A stretch of 44,408 nt of DNA from Rhodospirillaceae bacterium. Lineage in GTDB: Bacteria > Pseudomonadota > Alphaproteobacteria > Rhodospirillales > Rhodospirillaceae. Both the position numbers and the translations under genes were made by a program. The stretch covers positions 1 to 44,408 of the forward strand of contig SHWP01000027.1 of NCBI GenBank assembly GCA_009693785.1, in the 5' to 3' direction. Below the pieces are notes generated by a model. It had not been told where the DNA came from, ran no database searches, and worked only from the letters and a program-made list of their open reading frames with translations. This document shows positions 16,408 through 24,481 of this stretch, piece by piece (position 1 is the first letter of the stretch; every line of letters starts with the position of its first letter).

Positions 16408-17624
16408 ACCGCCAGATCTTTAAGCGCGATTGAAGTGTCGGCCAATCGGCTTGGATCAACTTTGACTTTCGCTGCGATGAGCTTTTTGGACTGAATAAAA
16501 TCTTTAGCCATATTCACTGCATTGCAGGCCACAAAAACACCATCACGCAAATAACAAGCCGAGAATTTTCGTTCGTCCATGGAGCCGCGAATCACGACTC
16601 CATCTCCGGGGTCTGAAATACCCGTCATTTGCAGTTTCAGATCGTATTGATCGGACCAAAACCATGGCACCTCGGCATACGGCTCAGGTTTACCTAGTAT
16701 ATGCAGTGCTGCCGCCTTGCCTTGGCCCAGCGCATTAGGAACCGATTCGAGACGCAAGCGCCGTCCAAGTATGCTGTTGGGGTGATTGGAGCAATCGCCA
16801 ACGGCGTAGATGTGGGGATCGCTGCTAAGGGCGAATTCATCAACTTTGATGCCGTTGTCAATTTGCAACCCGACGTCTGCCGCGATCTCGACATTGGGCA
16901 CGATGCCAATACCTACTATGACAAAATCTGTCGCAATAGCCTGGCCTGTGTTGCACACCACGCGCTCCACTTGGCCGTGGCCTTCAAGGGCTGTCACGCT
17001 TGCCGAGGTAAAAATATTTACGCCCGCCTCACGATGCACAGTGGCGTAAAATGCCGACATCTCGGGCGCGACGACGCGGTTTAAAACGCGTGGCATCGCC
17101 TCAATCACGTTAACGGCGCAGCCGCGTTTGATGGCCACTGCGGCCACCTCAAGGCCAATATAGCCGCCCCCGACGATGGCCAGTTTGGCGCCAGGCACCA
17201 GCCGGTCGCGAAACGACAACACATCGGCGATTGTTCGCAAATAAAACACGCCGGGCAGATCAGCTCCCGGGCATGGAAGTTTGCGTACGCGCCCGCCTGT
17301 GGCGAGCACCAACTTATCGTAGGTCAACCGCCCGCCATTCTGCAGCGAGAGGGATTTGCTTGCGGGCTCGATGGCGCGCACGCTGGTCGAAAGCCGCAGC
17401 TCGATTTGATTCAAGGGGTAAAAATCAGCGCCACGCATGTACATGCGTTCAAGCTCGGCCTTACCGGCCAAGAACGCTTTCGAAAGCGGTGGGCGTTCGT
17501 ATGGCACATAAGATTCGTCGCCGATGACGATGATTCGTCCGCCAAACCCGCTTTGGCGCAATGAAATAGCAGCCTGACCGCCCGCTTCGCCTGCGCCAAC
17601 AATAACTACTGTTTGCGCCGTCAT
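16404..17624 (-). CDS. Rhodocoxin/putidaredoxin-reductase-like FAD oxidoreductase
   Basis: A 406-residue NAD(P)H-dependent ferredoxin reductase of the class serving P450 and Rieske systems. The FAD motif is GAGEAG at the N-terminus, with YERPPLSKAFL. The NAD motif is GGGYIG (about residues 151-156), the second FAD motif HIYAVGDCSNHPN, and the C-terminal reductase domain VPWFWSDQYDLKLQMTG. It should pass electrons from NADH to a [2Fe-2S] ferredoxin. No ferredoxin, P450 or oxygenase gene is adjacent, so the partner must be elsewhere. It overlaps matB by 4 bases. Confidence 0.86.
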   Translation of the reverse strand: MTAQTVVIVGAGEAGGQAAISLRQSGFGGRIIVIGDESYVPYERPPLSKAFLAGKAELERMYMRGADFYPLNQIELRLSTSVRAIEPASKSLSLQNGGRLTYDKLVLATGGRVRKLPCPGADLPGVFYLRTIADVLSFRDRLVPGAKLAIVGGGYIGLEVAAVAIKRGCAVNVIEAMPRVLNRVVAPEMSAFYATVHREAGVNIFTSASVTALEGHGQVERVVCNTGQAIATDFVIVGIGIVPNVEIAADVGLQIDNGIKVDEFALSSDPHIYAVGDCSNHPNSILGRRLRLESVPNALGQGKAAALHILGKPEPYAEVPWFWSDQYDLKLQMTGISDPGDGVVIRGSMDERKFSACYLRDGVFVACNAVNMAKDFIQSKKLIAAKVKVDPSRLADTSIALKDLAV

Positions 17625-17674
17625 GATCCGTGCGTACTATGCGTCATGCGATATGTTTTGCAGCTAATGCGCAG

Positions 17675-18274
17675 TTAGCGATTGCCGAAGTCTTTGATCG
17701 AATCGCCTGCCACCAACCGGTTGATTTGCTCCTGCGTTAGGCCCTCGTTGCCTTCTTTTTCAACCGGCGGCGGACGCTCGCCAATGCCGCGGCGGTCTTG
17801 TCCGGCGGCCATCACTTCGGTGCGGCGGCGGCGGTCTGGGCCGAAATACGCCCGGGTGTCCACAAAGGGCCGTGGCCGTTTGATGACTTCGCGAATACGC
17901 AGCAACATCCCTTTGGCAGTAATTGGCTTGGCGATATACTCGGTCACGCCTGCGTTGCGTGCGCCAATCACTTTCTCGCGCCGGGTTTCGGCTGTGACCA
18001 TGATGATTGGGGTGAATCGCAAGGGGCCTTTGTCGGTGCGCACGGCCCGCAGCATTTCAACGCCATTCATGGGGGTCATCCAAAATTCAGTGAGCACAAT
18101 ATCGGGCGGCCACTGGCGGATGGTGTCCATCGCTTCGCGCCCACTGGTGGCCTCTTCGATACTCTTGGCGCCAAGGGTTTCCAGCACGCTCTTAATCACG
18201 CGCCGCATATAGGACTTGTCGTCCACCACCAGGAAAGTGATCGGCTTTAAATAATCTGTGGTAACCAGTGCCAT
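17675..18274 (-). CDS. Response regulator, receiver domain with Asp-to-Glu at the phosphorylation site
   Basis: The 199-residue protein is a single receiver domain (about 12-130) plus a disordered basic tail with the FGPDRRRR motif of alphaproteobacterial stand-alone regulators. The acidic pair Asp18-Asp19, Thr94 (VTAE) and Lys116 (AKP) are intact. The phospho-acceptor position reads LTEFWMTPMNG, with Glu63 (codon GAA at 18086-18088) where Asp is expected. Such a receiver cannot be phosphorylated normally and may be locked in an active-like state. There is no histidine kinase and no DNA-binding output domain nearby. Confidence 0.85.
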   Translation of the reverse strand: MALVTTDYLKPITFLVVDDKSYMRRVIKSVLETLGAKSIEEATSGREAMDTIRQWPPDIVLTEFWMTPMNGVEMLRAVRTDKGPLRFTPIIMVTAETRREKVIGARNAGVTEYIAKPITAKGMLLRIREVIKRPRPFVDTRAYFGPDRRRRTEVMAAGQDRRGIGERPPPVEKEGNEGLTQEQINRLVAGDSIKDFGNR

Positions 18275-18446
18275 TGCCGCTGATCTTGCCTTAACCTGAT
18301 GCCGCGCGGTTTGGTCCGCACCGTTAACTTTGCGGGCTTGTTCTCTGCACCCAGGTATAAGGTATTCTGTTTCCTAAAAAATTCAATGATTTGAACACCT
18401 TTGCCTACTCTTGGTTGATTCTCTTGGATGGCTATTTCTAAGCACC

Positions 18447-19106
18447 ATGACCCCAACTCACGACAAGCCCGCCCACATTGAAAGCCCCGCAGCCAGGCTA
18501 GCCGCCCATGCCCCCCGGACTTGGCAACGCATGCTGTCTGGGCGCCGGTTGAATTTGATCGACCCCTCACCACTGGATATCGAGATCGAGGACATCGCTC
18601 TTGGTCTTGCCCGCAACACCCGCTGGAATGGCCAAACCAAGGGGAATCATGCTTGGAGCGTGGCCCAGCATTCGGACTTTGTGGTCGATATTGTTCGCCG
18701 ACTGAAGCCGCGTGCGAGCGCCCGATTATTAATGGCGGCCAAGCTTCACGATGCATCGGAATACGTCACCCACGACCTCATCACGCCATTCAAAGCCGCC
18801 GTGGGCGATGTTTTCAAAGAAATCGAAACCCGGCTAACTCGGGCCATTTTTATTCGATTCGGCTTGCCCCCGGTCTTACCACCAACAGACAGGGCCTTGA
18901 TTAAAAAAGCCGACCGCATTGCGGCCGCGACCGAGGCGGTGCAACTGGCTGGTTTCAGTGAAAAAGAATGCCGTAGTGTGCTCAACTTTAAGGAAAAGCC
19001 GCTGAAACATGTTAAACTGACGCCCTTGCCAGTGGCCGAAGCAGAGCGCCAGTTCTTGGCCGGGTTCCATCAATTGGAACAAGCTATTAAACTCGAAGCT
19101 CGTTAG
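18447..19106 (+). CDS. HD-domain phosphohydrolase (YfbR-like nucleotidase)
   Basis: This 219-residue HD-superfamily protein carries NHAWSVAQHS (His68, His75), the central KLHDASEYVTHD with His101-Asp102 and Asp110, and a later conserved Asp in KKADRIAAATEA. The arrangement matches YfbR/YGK1-type 5'-deoxynucleotidases, which hydrolyse dNMPs and need a divalent metal. The ATG at 18447 is preferred to an upstream TTG at 18411. It is divergent from the response regulator, with about 170 bases between. It is probably a cytosolic nucleotide-pool enzyme. Confidence 0.8.
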   Translation: MTPTHDKPAHIESPAARLAAHAPRTWQRMLSGRRLNLIDPSPLDIEIEDIALGLARNTRWNGQTKGNHAWSVAQHSDFVVDIVRRLKPRASARLLMAAKLHDASEYVTHDLITPFKAAVGDVFKEIETRLTRAIFIRFGLPPVLPPTDRALIKKADRIAAATEAVQLAGFSEKECRSVLNFKEKPLKHVKLTPLPVAEAERQFLAGFHQLEQAIKLEAR

Positions 19107-19132
19107 GCCCGCTCATTCTGAGGAGAAAGAAA

Positions 19133-19578
19133 ATGCAACTACGTCGTTCGACTATCGCGTTTTTATATTCGGAGCTCTCGCTGCGGGTTCGTCGGTAGCC
19201 CTTGCAGCTTTCGCCGTTCATGGCCTTGAACAGACGATGAAATATCCCGCCGATGCGGTGCGGACGTTTCTTGACTCCACCGCATTTCAAGCCGACCAGG
19301 GCATCGCTGTTCTTATAGTCGCCGTGGTTTGCCAGTTGATGGCCGACGGTTGGCCGCGCCGTGTCATTCAATTGTCGGGAATCTTGCTGGCGGCTTCAGT
19401 AGTTCTGTTTCCAGGTAGCGTTTATTCCATCACCTTTGGTGGATATGGCGGACTGGCGCCCGTCGGCGGTTTCTCTGCGATGATTGGCTGGCTGTTGTTC
19501 GCGCTCGGCTCGGCACTAGGTTTGATTAAGGGCGATGTCCGCATGCCGATGGGCGCGCAACCTCATCCGGCCGAGTAA
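19133..19578 (+). pseudogene. DUF423 membrane protein gene with an apparent -1 frameshift
   Basis: ATG 19133 has an ideal Shine-Dalgarno (AGGAG 19121-19125) but its frame stops after 21 codons. From about 19162 another frame encodes FIFGALAAGSSVALAAFAVH and continues to the stop at 19578 as a typical DUF423 four-helix membrane protein, with no start codon of its own nearby (first ATG 19237, inside the domain). Adding one T to the T5 run at 19160-19164 fuses the two into a 148-residue protein with a perfect first helix. Either the read has a homopolymer error, or the gene is broken, or slippage occurs. The DUF423 function is unknown. Confidence 0.75.
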
Positions 19579-19584
19579 GTATCC

Positions 19585-19986
19585 ATGTTGCAAGGTGTGA
19601 ATTGGCTTGGTGCCGGGGCAGCCACGGTTGCGGCCATGGCCGTGGGTTCGTTGTGGTACTCGCCCCTGATGTTCATGAAACGGTGGCAAGCAGAGCTAGG
19701 TAAGACGCCTGATCAGATGGGCAAGCCGTTGTCGGCGGTTGGTAACTCGGTGGTGATGTACCTTATCGCCGCGGTGGGGCTGTCGATGGTGTTTGAGTGG
19801 AAGTCCGTCACCACCATGGGCGATGCCTTGATGACATCAGGCGCCATTTGGCTTGTTTTCGTCGGATCGATGGAATTGATGCATGACCGCTACAACGGCG
19901 CATCGGCCACGTTCTCGGCCATCAACTGCGGCAACACGCTGGTTTCGTTCCTTGCGATGGGCGCCGTGCTTCAGGCGCTGGGATAA
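19585..19986 (+). CDS. DUF1761 family membrane protein
   Basis: The 133-residue protein opens with VNWLGAGAATVAAMAVGSLWYSPLMF, the typical start of DUF1761, and has four hydrophobic segments (about 8-27, 58-74, 84-103, 112-131). Function of the family is unknown; it is an inner-membrane protein. It starts 6 bases after the DUF423 frame ends, so the two form a small unit. It converges with the enoyl-CoA hydratase homologue, the stops being 1 base apart. Confidence 0.8.
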   Translation: MLQGVNWLGAGAATVAAMAVGSLWYSPLMFMKRWQAELGKTPDQMGKPLSAVGNSVVMYLIAAVGLSMVFEWKSVTTMGDALMTSGAIWLVFVGSMELMHDRYNGASATFSAINCGNTLVSFLAMGAVLQALG

Positions 19987-19987
19987 G

Positions 19988-20767
19988 TTAGCTCGCCCAC
20001 ATTGGCTTGCGTTTGGATAAGAACGCGTCGATGCCCTCGGCCGCATCGGGCTCAAGCATGTTCTTAGCCATGACGGCGCTGGCGTAGGCGTAGGCGTCCA
20101 CCATGCTTTGGTCGATTTGCTCGTAAAAAGCTCGTTTACCAATTGCCAGAACTTTTGACGACTTTGCGCTGATGGTTTGAGCGAGATCCAAGATCGTTGC
20201 ATCAAGTGCATCGGGTGCGACAGCCGAATTAATGAGCCCGAGGTGTACGGCCTCGGCGGCTGTGATAGGCCGCCCGGTCAGCAGCATCTCCATGGCTTTC
20301 TTGCGGCCCACATTGCGTGACAACGCCACCATGGGTGTAGAGCAGAACAAACCAATGTTGACGCCTGGTGTGGCGAAGGTGGCGGTTGTCACGGCCACGG
20401 CCAAATCCGCCGTGGCCACGAGCTGACATCCTGCCGCTGTAGCGATGCCATGCACTCGCGCAATGATGGGTTGGCGGATGCGTGTCATCGTCAACATTAG
20501 TTCGGCGCACATTTTAAAGAGTTCCAGCGTCCACGCTGGCTCGTTGTGTGTGCGGAGTTCTTTCAGGTCGTGGCCGGCGCAAAAGGCCGGGCCACTAGCG
20601 GCTAAAATTATCACCTGAACAGCGGGGTCTTTATCGGCAGCGACCAACTCCGCGATCAGTTGTTCCATTAATGCCAGCGAAAGTGCGTTGCGGGCCTCGG
20701 GCCGGTTTAAGGTGAGTGTGCGAACGCCGCCTTGATCTGCTCGTATAATAAGATGGCCGCCGCTCAT
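19988..20767 (-). CDS. Enoyl-CoA hydratase/isomerase family protein (ECHDC3-like), lacking both catalytic glutamates
   Basis: A 259-residue crotonase-fold protein with the CoA-binding and oxyanion segments RPEARNALS, AFCAGHDLKEL and HGIATAAGCQL. The two glutamates of classical enoyl-CoA hydratase are replaced: Gln115 in AGCQLV and Gly135 in ATPGVNIGL. This matches the ECHDC3-like branch, so simple hydratase activity should not be assumed; an isomerase or thioesterase-like role is possible. It is cytosolic. It is the last gene of the minus-strand run after the VOC/RidA cluster, 10 bases beyond the VOC stop. Confidence 0.8.
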   Translation of the reverse strand: MSGGHLIIRADQGGVRTLTLNRPEARNALSLALMEQLIAELVAADKDPAVQVIILAASGPAFCAGHDLKELRTHNEPAWTLELFKMCAELMLTMTRIRQPIIARVHGIATAAGCQLVATADLAVAVTTATFATPGVNIGLFCSTPMVALSRNVGRKKAMEMLLTGRPITAAEAVHLGLINSAVAPDALDATILDLAQTISAKSSKVLAIGKRAFYEQIDQSMVDAYAYASAVMAKNMLEPDAAEGIDAFLSKRKPMWAS

Positions 20768-20777
20768 GCGTGCATTC

Positions 20778-21806
20778 CTAAGGCCGGGGCTCTTCGACCA
20801 GTTCGGTCAACTCACCCGCTGGGCCAATGAATGTCGCCGAACGCTTGTCTTTGTAGAGTTTTGCTGGCGGCTGAATGAACTTCACTTTCAGGCCATCCAG
20901 CGAGTTGACGTTAAAGCTGGCCATGGCCACGCCTGGAGGTAGCTGCCCATCAGCTCTCGGACGCGCCGTGGCTGAGGGCGGATATCCGTCGATCTCGATG
21001 TTGTTGCCCTTTTCGGCGGCGCGCACGAGGCCCAATTGGAATTTATGATCGGCGGGCAATCCTTGCGCCTTGGCAATCAGATCGATGGTCGTCGGATATG
21101 GCGGGCCGCCGGGCAACATGAACGTGTCCATGTAGAATTTCACCATTGCTCCAGCATCAGGCCCGGCCAGCACCAAGATGAAGGGCCGGTCGATGAACGA
21201 CTTGGCAGCTGGAAGCGGTGATTTCGAAATATCGCCCTTCTCGGCGGTGAAATAGAGCGTTTCTTCCGCCGGGCCGATGAATTGGGTGGCGCGGATGGAA
21301 TCGTAGGGCGGGTTAAGATTCTTCGGGCCACCGACATGCCTGAAGGGCGACTTGCTGAGTTTCTCATAAACTTTGTCGGGGTTCTCGACGATTATCTCGA
21401 TGGAATTCCAACCGTGCGTGGTGTTGGCCTTATAGCCCGCCACCGCGTCGATCTCGACCGCGCGGATAAAAACATCGGGCGTCCCCGCCGAGTTCATGAG
21501 AACGAAGTTCCGTCCGGCAGTTTTGGGTGTGCCCCAACTTTTGGCCATGGCATCGGAAACCTTGCCTTTCTCCAGCACCTTGTAACCAAGCCATTCGGTG
21601 TAGAGTTTCTCGATCTCAGCCACATTGGGCGCGCCGATAGTGGCCGTCTTGATGCGCGTGATCAGCGGCACGATGGCCGGGGCAGGCATAGCAGCCGGAG
21701 CCGCAGTCGGTGCGGCTGGTGCTTGAGCAAACGTCACGCTGGCGCTCAACGTAAGGAATGCACATGCGCTGGCGAATATGGAGCGGCGGTGGAAGATTGT
21801 TGTCAT
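20778..21806 (-). CDS. Exported two-domain VOC (glyoxalase/dioxygenase-fold) protein 1
   Basis: The 342-residue protein has a signal peptide (about residues 1-28, ending VTFAQA), a Pro/Ala-rich linker and two vicinal-oxygen-chelate modules (about 50-185 and 195-340). Typical VOC features are IKTATIGAPNVAEIEKLYTE at the start of module 1 and a final FIGPAGELTELVEE. The first-strand metal His of glyoxalase/dioxygenase enzymes is not seen, so catalysis is uncertain. It shares its layout and the SWGTP segment with the next two VOC proteins, so the three arose by duplication. Confidence 0.78.
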   Translation of the reverse strand: MTTIFHRRSIFASACAFLTLSASVTFAQAPAAPTAAPAAMPAPAIVPLITRIKTATIGAPNVAEIEKLYTEWLGYKVLEKGKVSDAMAKSWGTPKTAGRNFVLMNSAGTPDVFIRAVEIDAVAGYKANTTHGWNSIEIIVENPDKVYEKLSKSPFRHVGGPKNLNPPYDSIRATQFIGPAEETLYFTAEKGDISKSPLPAAKSFIDRPFILVLAGPDAGAMVKFYMDTFMLPGGPPYPTTIDLIAKAQGLPADHKFQLGLVRAAEKGNNIEIDGYPPSATARPRADGQLPPGVAMASFNVNSLDGLKVKFIQPPAKLYKDKRSATFIGPAGELTELVEEPRP

Positions 21807-21847
21807 CGGGGGCCCTTTCGGTTGATTTGATCCGCAGTGGGGGCGGG

Positions 21848-22312
21848 TTATTCAGGAACAGCAGCGGTGACGTTGATTTCAAGCTTAAGTGCCGGAATCG
21901 CCAAAGCCGACACGCCGATCACCATCGACACCGGTTTACGGCCTTCGGGGAAATAATCGCGAATCGCTTTATACACCGGCTCGGGGTTAATGTTGGCGAG
22001 ATTGACGATAAACACTTGAATCTCCACCACGTCCTTGGGTTCGGCGCCCGCTTCTTTCAGGGCCAGCGTGATGTTCTCGAATGTGAGTTTAGCTTGGTCT
22101 TCCAGGCTTTCGGGGATCCGGCCGTCGGCATATAGCCCGGCCTTGCCGCCGAGCTTAATCAATTTGTGATCGCCCTTCACGGTGACGATCTGCGAGTAGC
22201 CCTTGGGCTGACTCATGCTGGCTGGGTTCCAGCGTTTGATTTCAAGTTTATCGGCCATGGCGTTTGTCGGTAGCAGTGCTGCCATCATCGCGACTACGAA
22301 AAATTTATGCAT
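21848..22312 (-). CDS. Exported RidA/YjgF family protein
   Basis: A 154-residue RidA-fold protein with a signal peptide (about 1-20, ending AMADKL). RidA enzymes deaminate reactive enamine/imine intermediates in the cytoplasm; an exported one is unusual. Conserved family segments include QAKLTFENITLALKEAGAE and the C-terminal GRKPVSMVIGVSAL, where an Arg may match the active-site Arg of RidA. A GGAGG Shine-Dalgarno precedes ATG 22312, and the gene overlaps the upstream VOC gene by 8 bases. Confidence 0.82.
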   Translation of the reverse strand: MHKFFVVAMMAALLPTNAMADKLEIKRWNPASMSQPKGYSQIVTVKGDHKLIKLGGKAGLYADGRIPESLEDQAKLTFENITLALKEAGAEPKDVVEIQVFIVNLANINPEPVYKAIRDYFPEGRKPVSMVIGVSALAIPALKLEINVTAAVPE

Positions 22313-23312
22313 GGTTTCCCTCCTCGATCAACTCGATCATTTCGCCTGCCGCACCTTTCAGCGTGGCCGCACGTTTACCCGCGTAGGCCGCGCCTGAATA
22401 AACAGCGGGCGCATTCAGATAGGCAAGCGGCAGGTCATCAAGATTTGCCACGCCAAAACTAACCAGGCCTACACCCGGCGGAAGCTGTCCGGTCACTTGT
22501 GGGCGCGGCCCCCCTGGTGAGGGCAGATCATGCAACTCAAGGGTATTTCCCTTCTGCGCGCTGCGCACCAGTGTCAACGAGAACAAGTGATCCGCGGGAA
22601 GGTTCAAGGCCTGCGCCAGCGTGGGAATGGGATAAGTGTAATTTGGAAACGTGCTCATCTTGAAGGTGGAGGCATAGAAGTCGCGCAACTTCTCCAAGTT
22701 CGGCCCGTTAAGGCCCACCAAGAAAATGCGATCCACTTCGGACTTTGCGACCGGCAGGTTCGATTTTTCACGATCCCCCGTCTCGACCGTCATGTTGTGG
22801 CTCATCTCCATGGGCCCATAAATCTGCATGGCGTGGATTGAGGCGAATTGGCCGCCCAGTGAGCCCGGTTCGCGGAATATTTTCACGCCACCCGCTTTGA
22901 ATTTTTTATAGAGCGAGTCGAGATCTTCGACGATGAACTCAAGCGAGCCCCAGCCGTATGTCGCACGTGGATTGAATTTCGCCGTGGCATCACCCTGGAC
23001 CACACGCAAGCACACGTCGGGGCTGCCTTTCGATGACAGCAGGGTATAGGGCTTGCCTGCCATATTGGGTGTGCCCCAACTAAGCGCCAATGAATCATCA
23101 ACGCTGCCTGTCTCGACGACGTTGTAGCCAAACCAAGTTTTGTACCAATCGGCGACACCCGCCATGTCGGGGCTGTTAAGGGTGGCGATCCTGAATCGTT
23201 TGATAAGGGGTGTCGGCGGTGTTTGCGCGTGGGCGCCGCCCGCGCCCGCTGTCATGATCGCGGCCGTAGACATTTTCAAAAATGCCTCCCGTTTCAGTGG
23301 ACCATCGACCAT
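22305..23312 (-). CDS. Exported two-domain VOC protein 2
   Basis: The 335-residue protein begins with a signal-like segment (KREAFLKMSTAAIMTAGAGG, cleavage near AHAQ) and contains two VOC modules (about 38-180 and 190-330). Shared features with its neighbours are ADWYKTWFGYNVVETG, SWGTP, and the terminal KGAAGEMIELIEE. The KR pair resembles a weak Tat motif but a Sec signal is equally likely. A strong GGGAGG lies before ATG 23312. It is translationally coupled to the RidA gene. No function is assignable beyond the fold. Confidence 0.78.
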   Translation of the reverse strand: MVDGPLKREAFLKMSTAAIMTAGAGGAHAQTPPTPLIKRFRIATLNSPDMAGVADWYKTWFGYNVVETGSVDDSLALSWGTPNMAGKPYTLLSSKGSPDVCLRVVQGDATAKFNPRATYGWGSLEFIVEDLDSLYKKFKAGGVKIFREPGSLGGQFASIHAMQIYGPMEMSHNMTVETGDREKSNLPVAKSEVDRIFLVGLNGPNLEKLRDFYASTFKMSTFPNYTYPIPTLAQALNLPADHLFSLTLVRSAQKGNTLELHDLPSPGGPRPQVTGQLPPGVGLVSFGVANLDDLPLAYLNAPAVYSGAAYAGKRAATLKGAAGEMIELIEEGNHA

Positions 23313-23328
23313 AGGTTCCTCCCGGGGT

Positions 23329-24231
23329 TTATTCTTCGATCAACTCGATGATCTCACCGGCCGGCCCGATCGTGCAGGCGGCGCGGCGGCCTTCGTAGCC
23401 TGCCCCCTTGATGGCCGCGGGGGCGCTCAGCCATTTCAACTTCAACTGATCCAGGTTTTTCACACCAAAGCTGGTCATGGCAACGCCGGGCGGCAATTGG
23501 CCATGGTTGCGCGGGCGCGGGCCTGTGTTGGTGGGGTAGCCATCCATTTCGATCAAGTTGCCGTGGTCGGCCAAGGCCGCCACGGTGATCGGGAAGGGGT
23601 GCTCGGGCGGCAGCGCCTGGGCGTGTTGAATAATATCCACCGGATTGCCGCTGATTTTATTACGCTTCATTTTGAAGGTGTCGCTGTACCAGTTGCGCAC
23701 GCGCTCGGCCGACCCGCTGGCCAGCACCATGATGAATGGGCGGCCCACATTGGCGCCAGGCTTGGGCAACAGGCCCGTGCCGGGATTGCCCATGTCGGAG
23801 GTCAGATACAACACCTCCTTGCCTGGGCCCGTGACTTGAAACGCGCAGATGGTGGGATAGCCATTCAAGCGTCGCGGCTTGCCGATGATGTGAAATGGCG
23901 AGGGGCTGATTTTGAGGTGAAGTTTTTCGGGGTTATCGACGATGATCTCAACCGCGCTCCAGCCCCATGTCGTCATGGGACGGTAGTTGCCCACCCGGTC
24001 GATCTCCACCGCACGAATGTACACATCGGCTTTACTGGCCGGGCGCATGACGGCCACGCGGCGTCCGATCATGGCTGGTGTGCCCCACAGTGTGGCGTGT
24101 GCAGCACTTACCTTGCCCGATTCGATGACGCTATAGCCCAGCCATTTTTTGTATTGGCTCGTGGCCTCGTCGAGGTCCGGGACGGTAATGGTGGCAATTT
24201 TGATGCGTTTTAATAATGGTGCTGTGGCCAC
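23329..24231 (-). CDS. Two-domain VOC protein 3, cytosolic
   Basis: GTG 24231 is chosen as the start because AAAGG precedes it by 9 bases; a TTG at 24261 would add ten residues. The 300-residue product lacks a signal peptide and starts directly with VATAPLLKRIKIATITVPDL. Two VOC modules follow, ending IGPAGEIIELIEE. It is the first gene of the three-VOC set. The first-strand His ligand is replaced (ATIT), as in its paralogues, so this could be a binding rather than a catalytic VOC. Confidence 0.77.
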   Translation of the reverse strand: MATAPLLKRIKIATITVPDLDEATSQYKKWLGYSVIESGKVSAAHATLWGTPAMIGRRVAVMRPASKADVYIRAVEIDRVGNYRPMTTWGWSAVEIIVDNPEKLHLKISPSPFHIIGKPRRLNGYPTICAFQVTGPGKEVLYLTSDMGNPGTGLLPKPGANVGRPFIMVLASGSAERVRNWYSDTFKMKRNKISGNPVDIIQHAQALPPEHPFPITVAALADHGNLIEMDGYPTNTGPRPRNHGQLPPGVAMTSFGVKNLDQLKLKWLSAPAAIKGAGYEGRRAACTIGPAGEIIELIEE

Positions 24232-24429
24232 GGCGAACAACCTTTCAAACGAGTCGAACAATACCCAAGCTGACCACGTGTATCGGGTTCGGGCAAGTCA
24301 CCTTGAAGCGGCGTCAACGGGCCGGGCATGATGTTGCCAACCTCACAAAAAACCGCATAGCGCGATTCGCAGCCATTCGCAGCCCACCTGTTCTTACAGG
24401 AAAATAACAGGCACGTTTTATGCTGGCGC

Positions 24430-24462
24430 TGCATAGTTCGCAAAAATATGAATGACTATGCA
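24430..24462. repeat. 8-bp inverted repeat upstream of the VOC set
   Basis: TGCATAGT (24430-24437) and ACTATGCA (24455-24462) form a perfect inverted repeat separated by 17 bases. It lies in the 250-base gap between the SGNH gene and the first VOC gene. An operator or promoter element for the VOC/RidA genes is possible; no other evidence supports it. Confidence 0.35.
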
Positions 24463-24481
24463 CGGGCGGTATATTTGCGAC

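Noticed and set aside
18247-18756. Minus-strand 169-codon frame opposite the HD-domain gene
   Set aside because: It has no recognisable domain and lies antisense to a well-supported HD phosphohydrolase.
23140-24213. 357-codon plus-strand frame antisense to VOC proteins 2 and 3
   Set aside because: It is long but rich in His, Gly, Ala and Arg, typical of the reverse strand of GC-rich genes, and the minus-strand proteins have clear VOC motifs.
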